Positions 47,501-59,904 of a DNA stretch of 64,000 bases are shown in pieces. Source of the DNA: Ceraceosorus guamensis (Eukaryota > Basidiomycota > Exobasidiomycetes > Ceraceosorales > Ceraceosoraceae). How positions within the stretch are numbered: the first letter of the stretch is position 1; the number at the start of each line of letters is the position of its first letter. The notes beneath the pieces are model-generated. The model worked only from the letters and a program-made list of their open reading frames with translations, did no database searches and had not been told where the DNA came from. Location of the stretch: the NCBI RefSeq assembly GCF_003144195.1, contig NW_020290024.1, positions 1 to 64,000 of the forward strand, written 5' to 3'. Made by a program: the position numbers and the translations under genes.

Positions 47501-50500
47501 AAGCTGTAAAGGCCAGTTACAAGACCAGATCGTAACAACTCGAAACTCGAGATTGGCGAATCCTTTCGCGACAATTGCGACGCAATCGCTTTTAGCGTGT
47601 CTTCCGCTTTGGACACCACCTCGGTCGCATCGCCTTGTAGGGACTGCACGAGAGCCTTGAGATGGTCCAGAGCGCGAATCGCTTCAGATCCGTCAGCTGC
47701 GCTACTAGCACTGACTTCCTCGGCGAAACGGTCCCGCATCATGCGCGCACGCCAAATGTTGGCGTCGTCTGCATCAGTTGGCAGTACTGGTGCTTTGGTT
47801 GGAAGTCCCAACGCAGACAGCGAATTGGCGCCAAGTCCAAGTGCTGCGATTGCGGCTGACGCGCTTTCTTGTGAGTGACCAGCAGCAACCAGGCGAGCTC
47901 GGTACGCTTCTTTGGCAGAGTCACTTGCTGCAGACCCAGAGGTTGTCGCGGCGACGGGAGGAGCAGGAGCACTTTCTACTTTGTCAGCGCCGGTACCCTT
48001 TTCCTTCGGGGACGTCTTTGTCAACATCGAGCGCGCGGGTTCGCGAGAAGCGATGTCCTCTATTTCCCACACGACACCTTCCCTGCGGAGAGCTGCGCTG
48101 TAAACCCTGGGCAATTTGGTGTTGAGCAGGTCAACGAGCTGAAGCGCGCTCAATACTAGCGCGGGATTGTCTCGAGATGACAAGATAGCTGCGGAGAAGC
48201 TAGCTAGCGGGACATTCTAGAGAAGGTGCGCAATCGCGCAGAGGCTCGTAGGTGAGCTCTCGTCCAGTCAACAAAGGGGACGGCATGGCACTCACATCCA
48301 GGACCTGGCCCAATGGCTCGGCCTCCACAAAGCTGACAATCTTGAGGATACCAGTAAGTGCCTTCGTTCGCACATGGAGAGCGACGCTAGCAGCATATAC
48401 CTCCACCAGGGTAGGAAGCACTAGTTGAGTGAAGCGCTTGACAAGGGCACGTCTCTCATTCAGCATCTCCATGCGCTTGGCTTGCGCAGCGTCGCGTGCC
48501 AATTCTTTCTCTGTCCTGACACGTTCCGTCTTCACTGCCGGCGCAGCTGCGCTGGATGCTTCTGTTGGTGCTTCTGACCCACCAGCAGCTCGAGCATCGG
48601 AAGCAGGGGCAACGGGCGGTGGCGAATCCGTGTCGGGCTCTTGCTTGACTGATGTCTCAGAAACATTAGCTGATGATCCATCGCCTTTGGCCGCTCGACT
48701 GGCGTGGCGCAGGTTTCTCGCAGCTTTGGCTTGCGACTTTTTCCTTTTCGCGTAGGCCTTCTCGCCGTATGCACGGGCATCGAAGATGCCGTCTCGAGGC
48801 AAAGGTGGCATTAGCTCGCAAACGAGCGAGAGAGCTTCTTGGATCTGCTCTTTGGGTCGATGGGCCAGGTTTTGTAATACAGCTACATCCGCCACTGCAG
48901 TGCCTTCCGCGACGCTTTCTGCGCCAGGCTCCACGTCGGTCGCGAGAACGGCCATCGGAGCTGACTCTGCGGAATTAGTCACACCTTCGGATTGCAATGA
49001 CTGCGCCAGGCTCGCTGCGGGACCGCGCCCGCCTGATCCATCTTCAGCAGGAGCGGGCGAGCCGGTGAGAAGCAGGTAAAGAGTCTCCACAATGTTCTTG
49101 TCCAGCAGGATGACCGCTACCTCTGGACTGGAATGGGCAGATAGGCCGAGCGTCTTGAGGATGTCGGTGTAAGTGGCTGTGCTGACAGCTGTGCTTGCGG
49201 CTCCAGTTGACGAGGCAGCTGAGCCTGAGCCTCCAGAGCCTCCTCCCGCAAGTAGAATGGCATTCAGAGCGGCAACCATCTCACTGGTGAGAACTTGCTC
49301 GAGCAAATCCGGACGGTGTCGGTAGCTATCGATGATGCGCACGACGCACTTGCAAGCGCTTTCCACCAAGCGCTGATCTGGATACGTGAGAACGCTTTGA
49401 ATGATTGGCAAGACATCCCGGACCATTGTGAACGACTCTGGCATGAGCTTTCGACAGCAATTTGCAGCCGCCTGCATAGCGGTGCGTTGAACATGCATGC
49501 CGAAGAAGTCGATGTATTGTAGCATGGCCAGCAATCCGCCCTCTCGCACAATGCCAGACGGATACTCGGCGGAAATCTTCTCAAGTGTCTGTATGATGGT
49601 GCGAAAGGGTGGGTAAGCATCCGTCCAGGGAAAGTGATCACTTGGCGCGACACGGTAGGCTACTCACCAAAAGGACCTGCTCTGCAAGATCGATGAATTG
49701 GATTTCCTTGAGCTTTGAATGAAGCACGGGAAGGGCTCCGCATCCGACTACTGAATGCGCAGCATAAGGCATCGCCTCTATCAGATTGGCCAGACAGCGG
49801 CAAGCGATGAGCATGGCTTCGTCATTGCCTTCGCCAGTCGCTGCAGCAACCGCGGCCAAGTCGTCATCCACACTGCTCGCGACTGCAGCGCTCGACGTTG
49901 ATTTCGATTTCGTGCCCGAGTCAGGCTTGGGTCCCCCCATCAGATGAACGAGCTCGCGCACGAAGGACTCGGTAGGAAAGTAACCTTGGAGCTGATCCTC
50001 GGTACTCATGCTGAGCACCTCGCTCAGTTCCTGCAACGCCACGAGTTGAGCTGACGGATCGCTGCTGTCCTTGATGCCAGCTAGAAGCGCGCGGAATCGT
50101 GACGGTAGGCCGCTCATGAAGCTCGCCATTGCGCGCAGAGTAGAGCCGTAAGCGCCACCTCCACCATCGCCGTAGGGATCGTCCATTTCGTCCTCATAAG
50201 GTCCCTCGTCGTCGTCGTCTTCAACCATGGCCTCCTCCGCTTCTCGAGCGCGACGCTCCTCTTCATCATCATCCTTCTCACCGACACCTTCGTCTTCATC
50301 ATCCTCGTCGTCTTCGTCTTGATTGTGTAGACTTGGGTCAAGCGCTTCAAGCTCGTCGTCACCAGCCAAGGCCGCCGAGAGGTCCATCATGTCTGCATCT
50401 TCGGCATTAGCGTCGCCCGCATCATTCGCGGCAGTGTCCAAGCGCATGTCAGAGCACTCATCCACGGGGTCGACTGCGTTTCGTGCAGCAGACCTTGTGC

Positions 50501-51642
50501 TTCGACTCGCTCTCGCCTTGGCTTTGCCCTTTGCGTTTGCATTGGCAGCGGTGCTCGAGCCAGGAAGGGCGCCAGTCGGCGAGATGCTGCTAGAGGGACC
50601 GGCGCCCGAGTGGCGTTTAGGGGCCATGACTGTTCTGATGTTCGAGCCAGACACGTCGCCGGAGCGTCTAGGCCGCAGATTATAAGAAGCGCCCTGAGAG
50701 CCTTGTTCTTCGCCACCTACCTCGTCCGTGTGCCCGCTCGTACCTGGCTTGGCAGATGCAGTAGCGCAAGTGGATGGCTGGGGTGGATCTGGCGAAATTC
50801 TGCGTCGTTTACCTTTCGCTTTGGATGAGCTAGACATGTGAGACGGGCTGTGTCAGCGCAAAGGGTCTGAAAAGGAGCTCTTTGTCATCGTGAGCGGTGA
50901 GCTACACGCGAGGAGACCGGACTCACCTCGGTGCAGTGTCGAGGTTCTTGATGGCAAAATTGGATCCGCCTGCTCCTCTTCGAGCCTGACGTGACGGGGT
51001 GGCGTTCTCGACACCGGCCTGCGAAGCGGAGTCTAGACTCTCCTCAGGATCCACCTCCCGTGGTCTCTTCGCGGGGCGTGAAGTGGCAGAGCCTGCCGCT
51101 GAAGGCACTGTAGTAGCTGTGCTGAGCACAGTGGCAGGAGTGGCAGGTGCAGATAGAAATCCAGAGCTGTCGCCAACACTGGAGAGGTCACTTTGAGAGT
51201 CGATGCTGTCAGCCACAGTAGAAGCTGGCACTACCTTGCCAGCTTGGTGGTGTGGCACTGTGGGCTTTGTTGACTTGAGTACAGAGACTCGACTCGCTTC
51301 GCTGTCGATGGTGCCTGCTGAAGGTGCGCTTCGACGAGTTGGACGGGATTGAGTACCAGCTCTTGAATACCTGGCTGAACTTGAGGACGTTGCAGCTAAG
51401 CCAGTAGTACTTGAGTCGTTGGCAGAAGACGCGCCTGCAGAGCGACGGGCGCTTCGTCTGAGGTGGGACTCTCCAGCGGGATTGGGTTGCGGGCTGTGAT
51501 GTGAGGTGGTTTTGTTGGTAGCCTTTGTCAGCGGCGCCGATGCAGTGACCTGCGGGCTCGGGGCCGCTGTTGAAGAGTGACTGGTATCGCTGGGGTTGCT
51601 GGGTGCAGTGCGGCGTGAACGAGTGCTGCGCGTGTCGTCCAT
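44505..51642 (-). CDS. UFD4: HECT E3 ubiquitin ligase, UFD4/TRIP12 type
   Basis: Five exons: 51642-50927, 50829-49668, 49588-48296, 48216-46209 and 46138-44505, giving 2,270 residues. The N-terminal 400 residues are Ser/Thr- and basic-rich. Armadillo-like helices follow (LALAQ... LLTLEKISAEYPSGIVREGG, then MLQYIDFFGMHVQRTAMQAA), as in Ufd4 and TRIP12. The C-terminal HECT domain is complete: VEYFEEVGTGLGPTLEFYALV, LVMLFGNTEEDWGE and LPSVMTCVNYLKLPSYST with the catalytic Cys2237, ending TSFHLS. Family knowledge: it builds ubiquitin chains on ubiquitin-fusion and N-degron substrates in cytosol and nucleus. Acidic and Ala/Gly/Ser-rich inserts separate the modules. The start at 51642 is chosen because a good donor joins it in frame; ATG 50837, lying inside the last bases of intron 1, is an alternative. 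Confidence 0.95.
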
Positions 51643-52979
51643 TAGATGCTTCGAATGGCGGCGATGCTTATAGGGAAAGCGAGAGATCCTGCTTGAATGG
51701 ACATGAGCTCGTCACCAGTGTGCAGAGACCTTTGGAGTAATGTCATCGGTGACCAGCTCTTTGTGAATGGAGCGGTAAGAGGCAGACGGGCGTGATACTT
51801 GCCCAAAGTCGCTGTCGATGATCAGATGGTGGTTGTGGTTTCGTTAGATACGAGGCAATAAGAGCTGTTCCCAGCAGTAGACTAGTCTGACGAGTCGCAA
51901 GTCGCACCCAGGGTGCTGCTCCAAGCGCGCCTTGCAACTCATATGCCGTGCCTAAACGGTACGCAAGGCTCGTGCTGCTGCGAGTCTGTCTGAGTCAAGA
52001 GTCACGAGTCACGACTCTGAGCCTGCGTCTGCATGGCTGCCGCGTGTATAGCGCCTGTCAGCGCGGGCGGGAGAGCTCCTGTAAGGCAGGCGGGGGCCGC
52101 GCCGGGCACGTGATTCGTCCACTCATTCCAGTTCAATCAATTCAACATTGAATTTTGAATGAATCTTGATTCAAGATTGAATCCTTTTCACACAAACGCC
52201 TGACAATTGCCTCAGGACTCCATCTATAGCGCCATGCTCACGGAGGCGCAAGTGTCGCATCACGAGACTCGAGTGTGAGTGTAGAAAACGATGTACCCTG
52301 CCATTTCAAGAGCGACTTACGTCGCCCTCAGATTCCGGTGCAAAGTTACAGGGTCGTGAGTTGAATGGGAGGGAGACAGGTGCAAAAGGCCTGAGCCGTT
52401 GGCCTGGGAGCTTGGGGCACGCAGCCGCTTTCTTCTGCTGACGCAGAGCGGAGAAGACTACCTCGTCTGGACACATCAACCGAGGGACAACAACGGCCGA
52501 AAATGAAGGCTCGAATGCTGAATTGCGAGAATGAGCAGAGCAGCTAGTCAGCGCAAGTCTCGATATGTGCGATTGGTCGCCGCAGCTGGTCGTAAAGATG
52601 TGAATCGAGTAGAAAATCTAAGATGTAGATCGAGTAGAAAGCCTCAAACCACTGGAAACCGCTTCAGCAAAAGCATAGAAAGGGAGCTCCGTAGCGCCGC
52701 TCAAGAGACACTAGTAGTACTAGCCACAGGTATAGGAGGTGCAAGGAGGCGCAGTTGGCAATGCTCAAAGAGAAGGTCCACTCAGGTAGTCGCCGTGGGT
52801 GCCACGGCAGTTGGCGCAATACTCGAAGGATGGCTGCGCTGATGCGAGTGATCGAAAGTCCCAGATCCAGGCTCAGCAAGCCTCGGAAAGCCTGCATCGT
52901 GTACCGAGCTCAAGCTCTGTCAGTATTCGTGATTGCATCACACGAGATGCTGCAAACGTACGCTACCACCGACGCAAAA
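51643..52979. other. Intergenic region between UFD4 and LtrA-like genes
   Basis: 1.3 kb with no supported gene. Holds TCACGAGT at 52002-52009 followed directly by a TCACGACTC variant, and an AT-rich stretch at about 52130-52185 with a palindrome. Confidence 0.5.
52162..52178. repeat. AT-rich palindrome
   Basis: AATCTTGA and TCAAGATT flank a single T: eight-base perfect arms. The same words recur near 20870, 24345, 35388 and 43935. Confidence 0.85.
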
Positions 52980-55187
52980 TTACGCACCTCTCCAAGCTGG
53001 CGTTCGCAGCGCGTGCTTGTATCCGCTGACAGTCTTTGCGCGCTCCAAGAGATCATCCGAGGCGCTTTCGTCGGGCGCATTAGGCCCATCGAGGGAGGTT
53101 ATCGTTTCCCACAGCAAAGTGAAAAGCGAGAGGGCGGTCAGAATCCCTAACAACTTTGTAGTGGTGATGTCTGGGCCATGACCAAATCCGACTTGAGGTT
53201 CACTTCCTTCTGCATTGGTCAGGACACCTTCAGCACCCTCAGCTGCTGCTCTCTTTATCGCGACCAGAACCGCCTCAGCGGTGTCCTCCACTTCTTCCTC
53301 CAGCTTTTGGCGTGTCAGGGGGAGCAAGGCAGCTACGATGCTCGACACCAGCCTAGGAGTCAACCTTGCCCACTGCGCGCGAAGAGGGGGTGTCCTTGAG
53401 CGCCAAGGCGCAAGATAAGTCGATTTGACTCTAGAAATCAACTCACTTTTGGAAACCAGAGTTCTCCCGGCGCGTCTCGCTCCACTTCGAGAGTTGCGAG
53501 GCACCAAAGCCCCAGCATGCCAACCGCGTAAGATTCGCACGCTATCCAGCGCACCCCTGACTTGACGGCCGACTCGTGGATCAAGTCTGCCATCGCATCG
53601 CCACAAAGAGTAAGGGCACTGCCAAAAGGTACGATCGACGTTCAGTCTGAAATTCACGTGATGACTTGCGCGGGCCACTCTCACCTGACAATGGGCAGAT
53701 GGAGGTTGAAGAAAAGCAATGCCCTATGCATTCCCTACACCATTTTTGCGGACAACAGTGTCAGGCTGAGTCTTGCACTTGACTGAGCCGAGAAACTCAC
53801 GTGGCGCAAAGGGTGCGTAATCTTTTTGGAAGAGCCGCCATTCATGTAAAACAACTGCACAAACAGCAAAGATCTCAATCGGCTTCAGCGAGACCTTCGC
53901 CGACCTGCGCAATTGCAGGGCTGCCTACCTGAAATGCCCAGGCAATCAGCAAGCAGAGAATTGCTCTTCCAGCTGCTTCGTGGAAGCCAGGGCCGGTGGG
54001 ATTGCCATCAAAAAGCGAGTAGCAAAATTCGCCCAAGACGATTGTGTAGAAGTCCGAAAAACGATCAATCTCGTGTTCGATGGCGATCTGCGGTGCCAAC
54101 ACCATCAGCATCAATGTGTTCCTATTACGACGGGTTTGAGACTCCACTTACCGCAGAGGAGTACCGCAGCTTGAAGAGTCTTTTGAACGATGGTGAATAG
54201 CAAAATTGCCAGGCATTCCACTCGACCACAAGCGCAACGGTTACCATGGCGATCGCAGCTCTAACATCGACGAAGATACTTCCTATCCATATAGCAGAGG
54301 TGCAGATCCATACGAGAGCATGCGCCCTGATCTGAACGCGGTACGCCTTGATGTAGCTGAAGTCCGCGGCAGGTAGTGAGTGCTGAAACATTACACAGGT
54401 GCTTGATGGTAAACTCACAATGAGTACAGCAACCAGGTGGAGAACAGCCCGAGCTCTGCAAGCAAATAAGCGGCGACGGCCACAGCACGTCCGGAACCTT
54501 CGCTCAACATTTCTTGAGCGTGGATCGCATTGTTGCCGTACAGCGTAAGACAGGCCATCACAAAGACCACAAGTACTCGCTGAGAGAAATCATCCTTGTA
54601 GAAGGAGTCGAACTTAAGAGATATCTTGATTGTAAGCAATACTCTTTGAGTCGATCTCACAATGGCAGAAGCAGACTGACCATTTCGCGCATCCAATTCC
54701 AGATTGTGTACGCAGCGGTGTAGGTCAAGAGGTATCGGACAAAGCTTGCTCCAGTTGGTTCACGGACAGCGCTCTGAGCCAGTACCGCGATGATGCCGAC
54801 GAAGACCAAGTCAAAGAAGAGTTCGAGCCGACCAGAACCGCGCTCCTCGTTGGATCGAACCAGGACATTGCCCCTAAAGTACTGCAGAGGTCTAGGCTTG
54901 CGAAATAGGTAGCGTCGCTGAGAGTGCAAGCGTCTAGCTTCGGCATCCACTTGTTCTCGCGAGCGATCTCTCGTCATCTTGCGACGCCTCTCCGCCCCGT
55001 CTTTGGTGCTGTGGCACGGGTCGTCCAGGTCAGAGTCATCATCCTCGCCAGCGGACGGAGGCGCAAAGCCGCTCGTAACGACTTCGCCCCATTTCAAGTG
55101 GTGAGCGTGTCCGTGTCCCTCTTGCGGACTCGGTGCCGTCTTGGACACCGTGGTGGGCTCCTCGTGTAGTTTGCTGGATCCCTCCAT
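52980..55187 (-). CDS. LtrA-family multipass membrane protein
   Basis: Eight exons: 55187-54681, 54624-54419, 54356-54152, 54087-53929, 53854-53801, 53734-53685, 53618-53447 and 53372-52980, giving 581 residues. The family hallmark ELFFDLVFVGIIAVLAQ follows a polar, charged N-terminus. Other conserved blocks are WNWMREM, FSTWLLYSLF, the IAIEHEIDRFSDFYTIVLGE segment and HRALLFFNLHLPIV. About ten hydrophobic segments are seen. Family knowledge: named after a Listeria low-temperature growth locus; the fungal function is unknown. The assembled frame only reads sensibly with these junctions, several of which sit inside helices. ATG 55187 has a good context; an earlier in-frame ATG at 55337 would add 50 residues. 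The last 60 residues contain one more hydrophobic helix (LLGILTALSLFTLLW) and a basic tail. Confidence 0.87.
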
Positions 55188-56842
55188 CTCGACTTGCTCA
55201 GTTGTTGTTTTGCCGATGATGTGTTGAAAAGTGGTGGAAGGGATCCACGATTGTAAATCGAAATTGTATCTTAGCTTGACGATACTGCATACCGTATCTT
55301 TGATTGCTTGAGAAATTTTGACGGAATAGAGGCACATAGCTGGGAGGTCAAGCAAATAATCACACACAATCCTGGATCTCTACGGAAGGCGAAGGCTGGT
55401 TTCGTGACTTGCTCGCACGTCCCGCTGCATGACTAGCGCGCTCCTTGACCTGTTGCCCGCCGGATTTCCATGCATGATGCAGAAGGCACCAGTGAGTACG
55501 GCTCTGCCGACGTCAGTAGTAGTGTCGTGAGTCACGAGTGGACGGGTGCGCGAAAGCTGAACGTACGTGCCTTTGTCGGCAAAGCGCCGGCAGCATCTTA
55601 GCCGCACACTCACACTAGAACAGCGGCCGCCTTTCACCGAAGTCTACCCTTCTCGTCATCGTGGAGGCAGCCTTCTTAGACTCAAAGTGCGTACCGTGCT
55701 CTACGCGCGGTCCAAGGCGACTCTGTGCGGCGTAGTTTGGACGCCCTGAGAGAGTTTAAAGTGGCGCGAGGACGTATCCAGACCAGGCCGTCTTCCAGAC
55801 GAGGGTCGAAGCGCGCTGGGAATGCAACACCTCCGCAACACCATCATGTTGACACCTTTCTTGACATCCGCACTTCTTGCCCAGCGATGTGGAGGTGCAT
55901 TCGAGAAGGCGCACACACCGAAAAGTACTCCGGGAAGCGCTGCGATTTGAGCTCAAGCATGCGGGAATGACTCTGGCTGCTACGACTTCGCAGGACAGCG
56001 TGACTCGCGTTTTCAGTGCTCACGGTGAGGCACGCAAGGAACGAGCATCGGCGTGCAATGTCCATGATCGGATGGGAAGCCTAGAGCCATCAACAATTCG
56101 AGACGTCAAGGCAGCATCCATAATCTTGAAGTTGCGCATAGCTATACCATTGGGGTCTTGCCTCGCATTATCCGGGCGAATATCATCTTCTTGGGCGTAC
56201 GCGATGACATCCTCCTGAAAGCTGAATCTGTGAGGATTCGACTCGAATGCACAGCAATATCAAAAAGAATCCACGGAACAGCCTGAGCCCGTCGACTACC
56301 GGATTTCAAGCCTCTTGGCTGATGTCAGGCTCTATCATCACAACATCGCATTTAACGCTTGCGAGGCAAAGAGCTTTGCTTTGATTACGCATAAGGACCG
56401 AAATACCACCCAACAACTAGAGCACCATGCCGCGATTTGGCCCAGCACATCATTGCAACGCGCAACGACCTGGACAGATTCTCCATTGACTTGATCCACC
56501 TGGCCTTCAAAGTGTCTGTGAGTGTCGGATGTCTGCCGCTACCTAGCTGGTGCGAAACAAGCGGTCTTCACAGTTGAACCGGAAACGACAGCTTCGTCCT
56601 GCCATCTGAAGCGCATCTAATAATCATATCATCGTCCTCGAACTCCTTTGTCCTCCCCAAACATCACTCCCACACCCGGACTGTCCAGTCTGAGTCAAAG
56701 CCTTGCGGCCGCATCTCGTCGCAAAGCTCACACGCAAGCTACGCTCCAGCTCGAGCATCGATATCGCGGCCGCAGCGCATGCGCTCTTGTGAGTCCCTTG
56801 CAGACTGTGTTGTGACTCTTGTCTCAACACAGACACTCACAC

Positions 56843-56874
56843 TCACGACTCACGACTCACGACTCGATCACGAC
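56843..56874. repeat. Tandem TCACGAC heptamer
   Basis: Three direct copies at 56843-56863 and a fourth at 56868-56874; a variant form of the TCACGAGT word, preceded by ACACTCACACTC. Confidence 0.9.
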
Positions 56875-57237
56875 TCTTGACTCATCAAAATCAATCATGA
56901 ATCAATCCGGTCACTGCGCACTTGCGCAGTCATCAAGCCGTGCGAAATTGACTCATGCTCAAGTCCGTTTCACGATTTTCGAGTGTGAGTCTGATGAGTG
57001 ATCGTCGCTTCCGCTTAGGCTCATCAGCCGCACACGTGACTCGTGACCTGGACGCTCCGGACCCTGCGAAACCAACACGGGAGCGTAACGTTACACCTGT
57101 TATAGATGAAAGCACCCCTCGAGCATGTTGACGTGATCGAGCGCGTCGCGAGTCTGAGTGATGAAGCTCGATTTATGATCTTCAGGATCAGCAGCAGCGA
57201 CCAATGCAGCCACACGGAGGCGGAAGCTATGATGTTG

Positions 57238-57268
57238 GCAGCAGCAGCACAGCATGCAGCAGCAGCAG
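57238..57268. repeat. CAG-rich microsatellite
   Basis: Runs of CAG (GCAGCAGCAGCACAG, GCAGCAGCAGCAG) interrupted by ACAGCAT. Confidence 0.8.
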
Positions 57269-59884
57269 GGCGACGCTCTCTCCCGCCACGACTCTCTTCT
57301 GACTCGACTCGTGACTGCACATGTGGCTTGCAGAAACAACCAGCATGCGCGCGCATTGCACCGATCGATGCTGCGTGTCCCCACTCATCTCGTTCGGAGC
57401 AATCATAAATTGGTGCGCTAGGAAACGCGGCCAAACGAATCGTCCACGTCCGACTTCCGAAGCTGCTGTGCACGGGTAGCGACAATGATGTGTAGGCGCA
57501 CTCGCGACTCTCACAACACATCGTGACGGTGACCATCATGGGCATACTCGAGCGACTCAATTGCGCTCACGACTTTGAGCCAAATTGCGAAGCGTCGGCG
57601 AGTCGTGCTTTCCTAATGGAGCTAGCTGTTGCTTGTGCTCACATCACGTGAACGTGAATCTCAAGTCAAGGGTACATGCAGTCAGAAGAGTACCTAATGG
57701 GGCGAAACGGAGCGAGCGCCTAGCAACTTCGCAGGATCCAAATCACCACCGTGCTGCCATGGCAGCTTGACCGCGACACCGCAGGTTGACATGCGGTACT
57801 CTGCATAGCGACACGGCTCGGCGCGCATGACGTCCGGCGGGCGGGCCATACATCCGTTTGAGGGTGAAGCTCCCATGCGTGGTTGCGAATCTCATTCACG
57901 ATGCAGATTGTGATTCATGCGATGCATACGTCTTACAAGCCGAGCACTCACTGATGAAGGATGCGCATGACTGTGAATGATCGTGCCATCGCCGTTACTC
58001 ACCACACAACTCGTCATCTCTGCCATAGGAGGAGCACTCGTGACTCTGAGACTGCCTTGCTGAAGGCTCAAAGACCTCCTCCTCCCCAGTCGGTCATCAG
58101 ATTTGCGAGCGCTGAAACGACTTCATTGCCATGACCGAGGGCTGCCCGATAATAAGTGGAGGAGACACAGGCACGGAACACATGCGAACGAGAACTCCGC
58201 CGCTACATAAATTGGTGCTCTTCTCGTCTCCGACACGTCTCATGCTCAGGGACAAAGTCAAATTGACAAGGAAGATACCACGCTGAACGAGAGCCGAACA
58301 ACGTCGATCAAGAAGCGCTCCAACCTCGCGCATCACTTCCTCTCAACACTTTGCCTCCATGGAAGAGCTTGAGCCGATGCAGCGCTGATGCCCAAGAAGG
58401 CCATCCGTGAGTGCGAGTGCGCGGCACAGAAGGACCGCACAGGGTGGCTTGGTTCAAGTAGATGAGTAGCGCGGAACGCACGGGAGAGACGGCAAGGCGT
58501 GGTGAAGCGCAAGCGAAACGCACTTGGGACTTGGAGCTGTCCCGCGCTATACACATGGTGTACCGCCGTACCATGTAGCGTTCGAATTTTAGTAGTGATT
58601 GTGAGTGTCCTACAGCTGCGCCATCTCAATTTTGAATATAACCTTGACGATTGCATCCCTGGTACCTCTCCGGCGCCGTGCTCCCACTCGTCGCCACTTT
58701 TCCATCATGAGACAAAAGGGACTCGTTTGATCTGACGTCGACGTCGGCAAGCTTCCGAGACGCCTCGCGAATGCCCTCAAAACTTGCCAAAACCAAATTT
58801 CACCTTTTGGACCTTGACTCGACGCATCCGAGTCGAACAACAGCCCCAACGCCATGCAACTGCATCGCACATGCTCTGCTCGACGTTGACGCCACTTTCG
58901 GTACCGAGTCGAGGAGTCAAATGCTGATGTGGGAAGAGATTGCGCACGAATCATTTACATTCACTTGGCGTCGCAATGTGTGCCTTGCTCACGCTTCCCG
59001 TCCGTATCCAGCTCCACTTGTGTACAGCCTCGGCCTGTGATTCTTGTGCTCGAGGATTCCTGATTGAGTCAGCCTAATCAGGGCGACGCACGCAGCTGAC
59101 AAATGTGATCCGGATATCTCTTCATCGGTGAAGACCAATGCACTGGTCATTGATGTGGACATCCTCAATCGATCCGCGGTTCCATTCCTGCTCCACTCTG
59201 ACTGACCACGAGGGCGTAACGAGTAATTCTTTTTTTGCTGCGATGCGCAGAGGACAACGACTCGAGAGGGCCATCAATCAGGGAATGTTTTTGAGAACGA
59301 GCGTGCGTAGGTGCAATCAGACCGGTCTGGTGCATCGATGCTCATCACAGATCCGAGTAGAAGGGGTGTGTGCATGGCAACATCTGCCTGCGCGATTCTG
59401 CCCACCAGAACGTCGAAAGGGAGCTCGCACGACCACACAAACTCCCACGTCCTTGATACATATATCAGGATCTCCTAGGCGGCGACTTGGTCTGTTGCTG
59501 ATGCGCTGACGCTGACTAATTTCGAACGCGTATCGGCTCTTCCTCAACGTCGACCAAGGTCAATCTGAGTGGTGAATGGGTGAGCCTCGCCGCAACGTCG
59601 TCCCTCTGCGATCGAAGCAAGCCATGCATCCTGCTCACTGCATATACATATGCGCTGCTGCTGCTGGGGAGTCGTGGCCGGGCGTGTCGGAGTTCTAGGC
59701 TCTGGCGCAGGGCCAAAGTGTTACCGCTGTGCGATGGGCTCATGCACCCGCTGGTGCCATGCATGACAAGCGCAACTCGCACAGATCTGCTGTCAGCCAC
59801 ACAAAAGGAGCTCAGCTATGCCTGCTGTAAAGCAGGTGACGGCTCCCCCGCAGTGATACCGCACGCTCGTGTGGCGCCACGCAC

Positions 59885-59904
59885 GCATGCATGCATGCAT
59901 GCAT
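59885..59904. repeat. GCAT tetramer microsatellite
   Basis: Five direct copies of GCAT flanked by GCAC units. Confidence 0.9.

Noticed and set aside
55877-56218. 113-residue open frame on the plus strand
   Set aside because: No recognisable motif, isolated, overlapped by equally long frames on the other strand.
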